64,000 nt of DNA from Phoma sp. XZ068. Taxonomy: Eukaryota; Ascomycota; Dothideomycetes; Pleosporales; Didymellaceae. The translations under genes and the position numbers were made by a program. The notes under the pieces are model-generated. The model made no database searches. It had not been told where the DNA came from and worked only from the letters and a program-made list of their open reading frames with translations. Below are positions 1 through 8,877 of the stretch, piece after piece (the stretch's first letter is position 1; every line of letters begins with the position of its first letter). The stretch is taken from assembly GCA_004835665.1 (NCBI GenBank), contig RBKR01000004.1, positions 1 to 64,000 on the forward strand, written 5' to 3'.

Positions 1-87
1 GACCTAAAACTAACCCTAACCCTAACCCTAACCCTAACCCAACCCTAACCCTAACCCTAACCCTAACCCTAACCTAACCCTAACCCT
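1..87. repeat. terminal telomere repeat array (CCCTAA)n
   Basis: The first 87 bases are mainly CCCTAA units with a few imperfect ones (CCCAA, CCTAA), the C-rich strand of the TTAGGG telomere repeat read inward from a chromosome end. The window therefore starts at a left chromosome end. The array is short, which may reflect where the assembly stopped rather than the true telomere length. Confidence 0.95.
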
Positions 88-382
88 CTCTCTCACTCTC
101 TCTCTCTCACTCTCTCTCTCTCCCTCACCCTCACTCTCTCTCTCACCCTCACTCTCTCCCTCACCCTCACTCTCACTCTCTCTCTCACTCTCTCCCTCAC
201 CCTCACTCTCACTCTCTCTCTCACCCTCACTCTCACTCTCACTCTCACTCTCTCTCTCACTCTCTCTCTCACCCTCACTCTCACTCTCTCTCTCACTCTC
301 TCTCTCACCCTCACTCTCACTCTCACTCTCTCCCTCACCCTCACTCTCACTCTCTCTCTCTCTCTCTCTCTCCCTCACCCTC
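88..382. repeat. variant telomere-like hexamer tract (CTCTCA / CCCTCA / CTCTCT)
   Basis: About 295 bp immediately inside the telomere built from three interspersed hexamers, CCCTCA, CTCTCA and CTCTCT. From about position 121 inward they keep a six-base register. CCCTCA differs from the telomere unit CCCTAA by one base. The tract reads open in two frames (Arg/Val and Glu/Ser/Arg repeats), which is a by-product of the 6-bp period and not evidence for a gene. Confidence 0.8.
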
Positions 383-490
383 GGACGGGCTCCCCACCAC
401 ATCCCCTACTTGTAACTAACTAATAACTGCTCTCTTTAAACACCCTACGGGCCTACTGCCTACTCTTTCTTTTCTTTTCTACCTTTTTTA

Positions 491-610
491 CTTGTTTACA
501 CCTCCTCATTTGTTTACACCTCCTCACTTGTTTACACCTCCTCACTTGTTTACACCTCCTCACTTGTTTACACCTCCTCACTTGTTTACACCTCCTCACT
601 TGTTTACACC
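491..610. repeat. 18-bp tandem repeat, about 6.7 copies, each with a TGTTTAC core
   Basis: Unit CTTGTTTACACCTCCTCA begins at 491, 509, 527, 545, 563 and 581, with a partial seventh copy from 599. The copies are identical except for one base in the second. Each contains TGTTTAC, the core of the forkhead-family binding consensus (GTAAACA on the other strand). Whether it binds protein is not shown by the sequence. Confidence 0.9.
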
Positions 611-1700
611 TTTTCTTTGTATCTATACTCGCCTCTGCTTGTATTTCTTTCCGTGTTTTTTACCCCTACTTAAACTTATTTGTACTTCTTTTTATTCTGT
701 CTTTTATCTACTTTATTACTTCTTTCCTCCTTTCTTCTTATCTCTTTTTCCTTATAACTATAAAACCCTAACCCCGCTCTTCTTTTCCTACTACTTTTTG
801 ACAATACTTTGCACTTTCTTTCTTTTGTATCTCTAAATCTATTCTAATCTGAATCTCTTTTCTACTTATTCTACTTATTCTTCTTTTCTTTCTTACTCTT
901 ACTATTGTCTCTACCCTCACCCTTTTCTTAACTAACCTTTTTTCTTTCTCTTTTACCTCTGTCCTAATTCTCCCTCTATCTTTTTCATTTCAATCTTTCC
1001 TCTCTTTTCTTTACTACTTTCTTTATCTTCTTTCTTTCACCTCCTTTAAAACACTCTCTTCTATCCTCTTTTGCTACTTTAACCCCTGCTTATTCTTGTC
1101 AACTTTCTTTTGAAACCATTAATCCCCCTTCTTGCTTTGTTTCTACCTTGCCTTCTCTCTATTAAACACGTTTTGTAACTCTTTAACTTTTTCATCTTCC
1201 CTTGATTTTTTTTTTATAACTACTAAACTACTTGTTTCTTCTGTTTGCCTGTGTATTTCTATTTCTTTTCTTATTCCTCTTTACTTCTTTCCTATAACTT
1301 TACCTCTTTTCTTTGTTATTATTTATTTCTCAACACTTACTTGCTAACTCTTCTTTGAAACTCTCTTTATCTTTGAAAAAAATCTTTCAAATCCTTTCTA
1401 CTGTGTTCTCTAATCCTTTTTTCTTCTCTTTACTGATTTCTCTAAACTACTAAACTGCTTATTTTTTCTTTTTACCTTTAACGTTTCTTTTCAATTTTAC
1501 GCCCTCTTACCCACCCGCTTTCTTTGATCTTTTAACTTCAACTCTCTTCTTTACTCCCTTTCCTCTGCTTATCTTTTCTCTCTTCTCGAACTTTCCTTGA
1601 ACTTGACTTTTCTTGAACTTCTTGAACTTCTTGAACTTTTGAACTTTTCAACTTTTGAACTGCTGAACTTTTGAGCTGCTGAACTTTTGAACTTTCCTTG
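611..1700. other. CT-rich subtelomeric DNA without recognisable genes
   Basis: Strongly pyrimidine-rich on the plus strand. Short open frames here give low-complexity Phe/Leu/Ser peptides with no family resemblance. At 1,595-1,700 there is an irregular repeat of TTGAACTT-type units (TTGAACTTC, TTTTGAACT, GCTGAACTT). I see no gene, RNA gene or CRISPR array. Confidence 0.6.
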
Positions 1701-4002
1701 AATTCAACGGTTTGCGCTTGCGGACTGCCGAAACGGATAACGGCTAACGGGATCCGGGTTTCGGCCTCCGCGTTTGCTTCTGTCCTGTTGTCTACTTTCC
1801 CCAAATACGGATAACCCTAACCCTGACTTGCGTCCGGCCCTGAACCCAACTTCACGCTGTAAACACCTTGCCGGCTCTCCGCTCACCCTCTACCTTCTAC
1901 TTCTCTTCTTGCCCTCCCTGACGCCTTGATGATGTGATCCCTGCTGTCTGCTACTGACCGCAAACCTCCTCGGCTTGCGGGGCCTTGTAACTGCGTCCTA
2001 CCCTCTACCTGCGTCCTACCCTCAGCTACCGGTTGCCGCTCTTTTCTTCTTTACTTCGCTCTTTCCTACCCTTGCTGCGCTCTTGAACCGCTCTACGTTA
2101 CGCTCTTTGCGCCTCCGGGGCCTTTCTACGGGCTCCTGCCACTCGGACGGGTATCTGCTGCACCCTCTTTTACATGTCACTATCGCACGGGTTACGGGGG
2201 CCTCTTCACGGGTTGCGGACCTCTCGGTAATACCTCACCACGACTTCGTCGCCTGCCTCTTCTCTTTTCTCAACCGCGGCGCTTCTTGTGCCTCCCCACG
2301 GGCCTTCCGCCCACCCCTTCTACTTCACCGCTGCGCTCGGCTTCTCTGTGACACCTGACGGGCCCATCGCCCGCCCTCTTCTGCCTTCTCCTCAACGACT
2401 CTCTTCTCCCTTCTTGCCTCCCTCACCCTCGGCTCGTGATACCTTATCACGGCCCCACCCACCTCCCCTCTTTCTCCTTCATCCTCTACCGCCCCGCCCG
2501 CCTGCTTTGTGACACCTGACGGGCCCACCGCCCACCCCTACATTCTTACATCTTCACACTCGCTAACGGGTCTTCGCCCTGCTCTTCTGTCTTGAACGGG
2601 GCCCACCGCAATCCCCTTTCTCTCTAACCCTTCTCCTCGCACTCCTTAACACTTCTTAGCCCTCTAATCACCTACGGGTCTTCGCCTTGTTTTTCTGCCC
2701 TGACGGGGCCCACCGCCAACCCCTCTTCGTCCCTCTGATACCTCTCTACGGGCCTACCGCCCGCCCTTTTGTCTCTACCCCCTCTGATACCTTGCCACGG
2801 GCCCACCGCCCACCCCCCCTTCTCTCTCTTACCCTCGCATTACCGGTCTCTTCACCGGTTCGGGGGCATCTTCGCGGGTTGCGGCTGTTTCCTGCCTGTT
2901 GCCTGTCTTTCTACGCGTTCGGGGGCACCTCCACGGGCTACGGGTCTCTCTACGGGCCTCTGTTCCTTTGTCGGCTTGCCCCAAATACCGGTAACCCTAA
3001 CCCTAACCTGCATCCGCTCCTCCAACCAACTCTGCACCTGCCTCTTCGCTCTCGTGTGACACCTGGCGGGCCCACTGTCCACCCTTCTCTCACGCACTAC
3101 GGCATCTACGGGCTTGGGAATGCCTTTCTGGCTGCGGCACCACAATCGGGTTTGCCAAACTTCCCCTAGCTTCTGTTCTATCTTGTGACAATCCTCTCTA
3201 AACGCCCAAAACACCTTTTTACATGTTGTCCCCATCCCGATCCATCTGCCTAAACCCCCTGGTGACCTTTTCAAATGCCTCCTCTCCGCATCTTACTTTT
3301 CCCAAATTTTCGCTGTCTTGATCCTGCGCTTTCTTTTCAATACAAACGGGTGCTTTGGGTTGGGGACTCACTTGGTTTCGGGTGCTCTGCCTGGATTGTG
3401 GGCTCTTCTTGGGTTGCGCGCTCTTTCTTGGCTGTTGGTTTTTCTTAAATAATCGGCTCTTACTAATTTGGCGTCACTGATGTGGACTCACTTGGTTGGG
3501 CGGGGGACCACTTTCGGGCCACTTGGGCTGGTGGGACTACTTTCGGACCACTTGGGGTGGCGCGCTACTTGGGGAACCACGTGGGGAACTACTTGGGGAA
3601 CCACTTGGGGAACCACTCGGGTTGGTGGGCACCTCTTGCTGGCTGCTGTGTTCTTTTACAATGCTGTATGCTGTTGCCCGCTTGACCAAACCACGTATAA
3701 CCCTATCTCAATCTTGACTTGCGTCCTGGCCTGACTGCAAGCTCTAACACCTCCTCTTGTCTCTACTGCCCTCTCTGCTCACACTCTCTGCGCTCGTATG
3801 CGCGTTGTCTGCGCTCCCTACACACTCAGCTTCTTTGTCTGTCTTGTTGATAATCTGCGTGCCGTAAACACCGGTAACCCCACCCTGACTTGCGTCCGGG
3901 CCCAACCGAAACTCCACTACCCCAACTTGCGTCCCGGCCCGAACCAAACTCTGCTGCACAGCGAATCGCGAACGGAAAATCTTTCATTTGCTACTACTGC
4001 GC
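1701..4002. repeat. GC-rich subtelomeric module block with embedded telomere units
   Basis: Two kinds of degenerate module recur. One carries telomere units followed by a TGACTTGCGTCCGG-like string (about 1,809-1,846, 2,981-3,020 weaker, 3,691-3,735, 3,871-3,945). The other contains ACGGGCCCACCGCCCACCC-like strings (near 2,355, 2,515, 2,705, 2,748, 2,797 and 3,062), several preceded by GTGACACCTG. The block also has a 12-bp repeat (see separate entry). Open frames are low-complexity and I support no gene. Confidence 0.6.
3567..3626. repeat. 12-bp tandem repeat ACTTGGGGAACC
   Basis: Four adjacent 12-bp units at 3,567, 3,579, 3,591 and 3,603 (consensus ACTTGGGGAACC, the second with two changes) followed by a diverged fifth. 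The surrounding 3,360-3,640 is G/T-rich and contains scattered partial copies (CACTTGGGTTGG and similar). Confidence 0.75.
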
Positions 4003-7000
4003 CTACTCAGCCAACAGCCGTGTAATCCAACAAAACTCCTTTACCAAGTTGTTGCTCTCCACGTTGTCCAGCGGCTGCTTCTTCCCTAAATATTCGATTA
4101 ACATCCTACCCGGTCCTGCATCGTCCACCCCAAACTCCGCTAATCGGGCCTGCCATCGGGCGTTTGCCTCCGTGTAACCGAATACTATGCCTGTTAATCC
4201 TGCGCTCAACACCCCGCTGTATTGACAAGTCCCTCCCCCTACCCTTCGATACTTCCCTTTCTCGTTCGGCTCCCAGCTGTTGCAAATTTCCTGCGGTACG
4301 CCACCACACGGGAAGCAACCTGAAAACATGTGGAACCGAACCTGGTCGTCTATCTTCTGTACCATCTCCTTCGCTGTTTTGCTTTCTGCCCTCCAACACT
4401 GCCGTATGTCGTGTCCGCTCTGTGGATCGCCTGCTCCCTCGCAAATCCCGCAGCGATTCGCCCACCACGCCAACTGCCTGCGCACCCACTCTACGTCGGC
4501 AAACTCCTGCTGTCGATGCTCAGTCAACGTCTGCCACGGCCCCCGGCGCGCCTGCTCCTGCTGTTGAAACACCCGCCGCATCTCTTCCCGCTCCGCTTCG
4601 ACGACGTCCATTTCTTCTCCATCGTTACTGTTGTCGTCTGTCTCGCTCTCTTCTTCTGTTTCTTCTTCAACCACCTCCTCCAACTGCCCATCTATCCCTC
4701 GGCACACGTCGCACATCTCCTCGTTGTCCTCCTCTCTACACCCTGCTCGATCCTTCCTCCCATCCAAATACCCGTCCAACACCTCCCTCCTGCAGCTAGC
4801 CGCCCCGCTCTCACCACCTTCAACATACTCCCTCACCAACTGCCGCTCGGCTTCTGTCTCGTTGTCTTCGGTGCGTTGTTTCCCATCCTGAACGATCAAA
4901 ACCGCCTCGCTTCGCAACCCGTCCCGGCCTGCCCTGCCGCTCTCCTGTGCGTAATCCAACATGGTGAACGGCCAATCGATGTGAATGATGCACCGTACAT
5001 CCGGTATGTCCACGCCCATTCCCAACGCGCTCGTTGCCACGATCACGCGCTGCTTGCCTGCCATGAAGTCCGCTAACATGCTCGCCTTGCCCACGGCATC
5101 CGCGTGATACGCGTGACAATCTAATTGCTCTGCCAACGCCTTCACCTTCGGCTTCGAATTGCCGTACACGATGAGCTTGCCTGTCCTGTACTTCCGCATT
5201 TTCTGCCACACTGTCTTGATGACCATCGACTCGACGTCCTTCTTCTTCACGGACCGGCTGATCTTGATGGTCTGATACGCCACGTTCGTCCTTGTGGTCG
5301 GTTGTCTGAACATCTTGACCTGCCCTCGCTGGTAATGCATCCGTCGATACAGCTCGTCTTCTTCGGTCGGCGGCAACGTTGCTGTCAACAGCACCATCTG
5401 CGTCTCGGCTGCTGCCAGCCTGCCGAGCTGTTGCATCTGCTTGCGGAATGTGTATCGACGGTTCAACACAATGTGACACTCGTCGATCACGATACGGTCC
5501 AGCTGCCGCGTCGCTCGCAGCCGGTTCAAAAATGTCGCGAACGCTTCTCCCACGGCCGACTCGGGCGTTACGAACACGATGGCTGCTGCGTCGGGCGGGC
5601 AGCGACTCTCCCACTCGGCGCACGATATCCCCAGCTCCTTGCACCGCCGCATCATGTCTCCACGCAGCGAAACCAACGGCACGACGACGACCGTCGTTCC
5701 ACCTTGCTCTGCCCACCCCGGCAACATAAACAACATGCTCTTGCCTGCGCCAGTCGGCATCACGGCCACGACGGGGCTCTCGCCGGCAATGATCGCCTCG
5801 ATGGCCTCCTTCTGCACGCCTCTGAACTTTGCTTTCTTGCCCTTCATTCGCTGGAGTTGCGCTGCCGGGTCCATCTTCCTCAGCCGCTCCAGCCTCTCTA
5901 TCCTTGCCTCGTCCGCCTCGCTCTCGAACGGCGCCTTCTTCCGCTTCTTGACGTCTGCCACTGCGTCTACGGCGGACTGGAAACCCAAAAACCGGTGCCA
6001 ATCGGTGCTCGAGTTGCGGAACAACTGCCGCCTGTCTGCTGTGACGCCTGCCATCTCCATGATCCCGCGCGCGTATACCATGCCGGCTACGTGCGCGCTG
6101 TGGCCGGCCTGCTCGTCCTGGATGGTGGCGAGCATATTCTCCTCGTTCCACTCCTCGTTCTCCTCTGCCTCCTCTGCTCGAAATGCCGACGATGGCCGCA
6201 AAAACCTCCGGCTGATGCCGATGGCAATCTCACGGTATGCTGCAATCGTCAACTCTTGCTTTAAACCTACTCTGCTTTCACGCTTCAATATTTCCCGAAA
6301 TCGGTCGCTTGTCCACTTCCGTCCGCTGGGGTCGGCTGGCCACATGTGCGATGATATCGCCTCCTTCTCCCACACCATCGCCTCCAACCGCTGCTGGAAC
6401 GGCAACACCAACCACATGTAATACACCACCAGCTCGCCCACCTCGCGCGGCAAGTACCGGTGGATGATCTTGACATCGCCGCTCACGGCATACCCTTTGT
6501 GATACCGCGTAACGAACGCGACCATGCCGTCCTCGATGAAAATGTTTCGGTGGCCCCCCTTGATGGTGTTGCTGTGTCGAACGCTGCCCAGCTCTGGCCA
6601 CCTTGCGGGTTGCCCTTCTGCCATGTGCACCAACGCGGCCAGCTTCTCTCGAAACGCAATCACTCGATCCATGTACCGCTCCACCTCTTTCCGGTCGATG
6701 CCTGAACGGCTTCCTGGCTTGATGAACCTTTCCCTGACGTTGGCGTCCTGCCCCGCGCGCTCAAACAACCACTTCTCCCCATCTACGGGCATGCGCGTGC
6801 GGTGGTCTTTCAAAAAGTTCCACCCTGGCCGCTCATCGGTCGGGTTGTCGCGCAGCTGCTCCCACGGGATCTGGGGCACTTGGCCTGCTGTCTGCTTGCC
6901 GCAAAACAGCAACTCCTCCACCAGTAGCCGCTTAGCCTCCGCCTGCATACCGTGCACCATCCCGCGGAACTGGGCCATGGTGAAGTGCAAGTTCTTGTAC

Positions 7001-8664
7001 AGCAGCTCATCCTTCCCCATCCACTCGACGTGGCCACGCGACGTGGTGTTGTAGTGCACCTTCAGCCCGTACGTGCGTAAGTCGAGCATCCACTGCATCG
7101 GGCTGTGGCTGCCTCGCACCATGAAGCTGTCCATCATCTGCTGCACAAACTCCAAGCAGCCTTTTGGTCGACGCGGGCTGGGGGGACTGCTGCCGCTGTC
7201 GCTCCCCCCGTACGCGCTGTCGTCGTCGAACACCTCCTCTTCAAACGGCTCGGACAGCTCCAGTGCGTGCTGCACGACCATGAAACGGGTGATTTTGATC
7301 ACGGACGACAAGATCGGCGGGTACAGCTCGGGGCCCTTCCAACCGTCCTCCTTGACGCCAAGCACAGCCAACGCGCACACCAGCGCGCAGTCGTACTCCT
7401 TGCGGCGGATGGTCTGTTTGAGCAGCGCCATGCAAAAGTCCAAGCACGCTTTTTCGACCGGCCCCAGCTTCGCGTGCTCGGGCTCATTGTCGCGTTCGGA
7501 CGGGTCCTGCTCGTCGTCCAGCTCATCGATCATCATCTCGTCCTCCTCGTCCTCCCCGTCCTCGTTCTGGTCCTCGTCGGCTACCCCCATCTCTACCCCA
7601 CCTACGTCTCTCTCTGCCTGCTCGATCAATGCCTCCCACGCCTCGCGCTGCTGCTGTGTGAAGCGGTACTTGGGGCTCTTCCAACGGTGCTCCCTCTGCG
7701 TCCGTGCAAAAAACATCAGTATCTGCTTCCACGGGCGTGATCGCTCTTTGATCGACTTGTCGTCCATGTACGCCTGCAGCGGCGTGTACCTGGTCTGATG
7801 CTTCTCTGTCCGGATCGCCTCCATACGCACGAATATGCCCGTCCGTTCGATGACCGACGCCTGGCTCACGCGGGCCAGTCCGTCCATGGCGTTCCAAATT
7901 GCAGCCTCGACGGGTTCCTCGTCCTTCTCCGGGTCTATGTTGGGCTCCTCAATGCTCGCCAGCAATTCGGGACGATCCAGTTTGTTCAAGTACGGCAGCC
8001 ACCCAGTCCGCTCCAGCCATGGGGCCGCCTCGTCCTTCTCCCCGTCTTCGATCGTTGTCTTCGCCCGGTCCTCGACGTTGGCCCACGTCTTGGCCATCTC
8101 CTCGCCCACGCGCGCCCACGCCGCCTCGCCCTCTGTGGGGACGGGTTGCGGACCGCTGTCTGGGTTGTGACGCACCTCGAAGTACTGTGATCCGTGCCGG
8201 CTGCCGAAAAGTCGCTGGCAGTGTACGCGCTTGCAGCCGTCTTCCATCTGGGCTTGCAACGCCCCTGCCCGAGTTCGGCTGGGGCGTCCTTGCCTTTTTC
8301 CCAGCGACCAGCCGTTGTGGTCTTTGCGCCAGTGCTTTTTGATCGAGTCGATGGTTCTTGCAATGTGCCGGCATTTTTCGGGCTCAAGTTGGCACAGCAA
8401 GCCGTCGTCGTATACTGGCAGCTGGGGGATGGGCTGCACGTTGTTGTCTGGTACCGTCCACTCGCTGGGGTACTGTAGCAAGCCCGCCCACTGACGGACG
8501 GCATCCCCTACAGCTCTAACGTTTTTTGGCGGCCTCTTGTGTTGCTTCTGCAAGTGGCTCTCGATCTGGTCCGGCCATACTGCGTACCGGCACTCCTTGC
8601 ACACTGCTACCTGGTACTCAGCCAAGTGCTCAAAGTACTGATGCTCAACGGTGGCTTCTGACAT
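4003..8664 (-). CDS. telomere-linked RecQ-type helicase with N-terminal zinc fingers and a tyrosine-recombinase-like domain
   Basis: Single-exon gene for 1,553 residues if started at 8,664; an upstream in-frame Met at 8,871 would add 69 low-complexity residues and leave 6 bp to the divergent neighbour. I prefer 8,664 because the RIP-mutated relative at 11-13.7 kb aligns from just after this Met. Residues about 8-166 hold Cys/His pairs (C22, C25, H37, H42; C91, C98, H111, H116; C144, C149) like the OrsD/DUF3505 zinc domain. Residues about 685-875 resemble a tyrosine recombinase (R696, K723, R811, H855, Y864). The helicase follows: Walker A MPTGAGKS 969-976, DECH 1061-1064, TATLPP 1094-1099, QESGRAGRDG 1240-1249, then a RecQ-type Cys cluster (C1291, C1309, C1318, C1321) and a C-terminal C-x2-C-x9-H-x4-C. 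An acidic linker lies near 361-391. Telomere-linked helicases are known at ends of several fungal chromosomes; their role in telomere maintenance or spread is inferred. Confidence 0.9.
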   Translation of the reverse strand: MSEATVEHQYFEHLAEYQVAVCKECRYAVWPDQIESHLQKQHKRPPKNVRAVGDAVRQWAGLLQYPSEWTVPDNNVQPIPQLPVYDDGLLCQLEPEKCRHIARTIDSIKKHWRKDHNGWSLGKRQGRPSRTRAGALQAQMEDGCKRVHCQRLFGSRHGSQYFEVRHNPDSGPQPVPTEGEAAWARVGEEMAKTWANVEDRAKTTIEDGEKDEAAPWLERTGWLPYLNKLDRPELLASIEEPNIDPEKDEEPVEAAIWNAMDGLARVSQASVIERTGIFVRMEAIRTEKHQTRYTPLQAYMDDKSIKERSRPWKQILMFFARTQREHRWKSPKYRFTQQQREAWEALIEQAERDVGGVEMGVADEDQNEDGEDEEDEMMIDELDDEQDPSERDNEPEHAKLGPVEKACLDFCMALLKQTIRRKEYDCALVCALAVLGVKEDGWKGPELYPPILSSVIKITRFMVVQHALELSEPFEEEVFDDDSAYGGSDSGSSPPSPRRPKGCLEFVQQMMDSFMVRGSHSPMQWMLDLRTYGLKVHYNTTSRGHVEWMGKDELLYKNLHFTMAQFRGMVHGMQAEAKRLLVEELLFCGKQTAGQVPQIPWEQLRDNPTDERPGWNFLKDHRTRMPVDGEKWLFERAGQDANVRERFIKPGSRSGIDRKEVERYMDRVIAFREKLAALVHMAEGQPARWPELGSVRHSNTIKGGHRNIFIEDGMVAFVTRYHKGYAVSGDVKIIHRYLPREVGELVVYYMWLVLPFQQRLEAMVWEKEAISSHMWPADPSGRKWTSDRFREILKRESRVGLKQELTIAAYREIAIGISRRFLRPSSAFRAEEAEENEEWNEENMLATIQDEQAGHSAHVAGMVYARGIMEMAGVTADRRQLFRNSSTDWHRFLGFQSAVDAVADVKKRKKAPFESEADEARIERLERLRKMDPAAQLQRMKGKKAKFRGVQKEAIEAIIAGESPVVAVMPTGAGKSMLFMLPGWAEQGGTTVVVVPLVSLRGDMMRRCKELGISCAEWESRCPPDAAAIVFVTPESAVGEAFATFLNRLRATRQLDRIVIDECHIVLNRRYTFRKQMQQLGRLAAAETQMVLLTATLPPTEEDELYRRMHYQRGQVKMFRQPTTRTNVAYQTIKISRSVKKKDVESMVIKTVWQKMRKYRTGKLIVYGNSKPKVKALAEQLDCHAYHADAVGKASMLADFMAGKQRVIVATSALGMGVDIPDVRCIIHIDWPFTMLDYAQESGRAGRDGLRSEAVLIVQDGKQRTEDNETEAERQLVREYVEGGESGAASCRREVLDGYLDGRKDRAGCREEDNEEMCDVCRGIDGQLEEVVEEETEEESETDDNSNDGEEMDVVEAEREEMRRVFQQQEQARRGPWQTLTEHRQQEFADVEWVRRQLAWWANRCGICEGAGDPQSGHDIRQCWRAESKTAKEMVQKIDDQVRFHMFSGCFPCGGVPQEICNSWEPNEKGKYRRVGGGTCQYSGVLSAGLTGIVFGYTEANARWQARLAEFGVDDAGPGRMLIEYLGKKQPLDNVESNNLVKEFCWITRLLAE

Positions 8665-8877
8665 GTTAGCGGTCCTCTGCGAGCCTCTGTGTGTGTTTTT
8701 TTTCCTTGAGGCGACTGCTCTTATCTCTGAATTATGTTGAGTTTCGCACCCCAGCTTGTGCGCCCGCTCATGTTGTACGGGCTGATCTCCGTTCGGTCCG
8801 TTACCCTGGTCAGGGGCTGAACCCAACGAACATCCTTCTTCTTCCGCCGTATCTCCTACATCAACAAACAAACAGTT
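8665..8877. promoter_or_regulatory. divergent intergenic region of the helicase / partner pair
   Basis: About 213 bp separate the preferred helicase start (minus) from the start of the plus-strand partner. As the only space between two head-to-head genes it probably holds both promoters. I see no clear TATA box or repeated operator; the end near the partner is pyrimidine-rich (TTCTTCTTCCGCC), common upstream of filamentous fungal genes. Confidence 0.4.

Noticed and set aside
34..402. Long open frames in the telomere-proximal tract (Arg/Glu/Ser and Arg/Val repeats)
   Set aside because: They are the direct consequence of a six-base CT-rich repeat with no stop codons; no start context or protein-like composition.
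3567..3626. Possible CRISPR-like array
   Set aside because: Units are directly tandem without spacers; the host is a fungus.
4106..8500. Numerous open frames on both strands over the helicase gene
   Set aside because: They are shadows of a GC-rich 4.7 kb coding region and carry no motifs.
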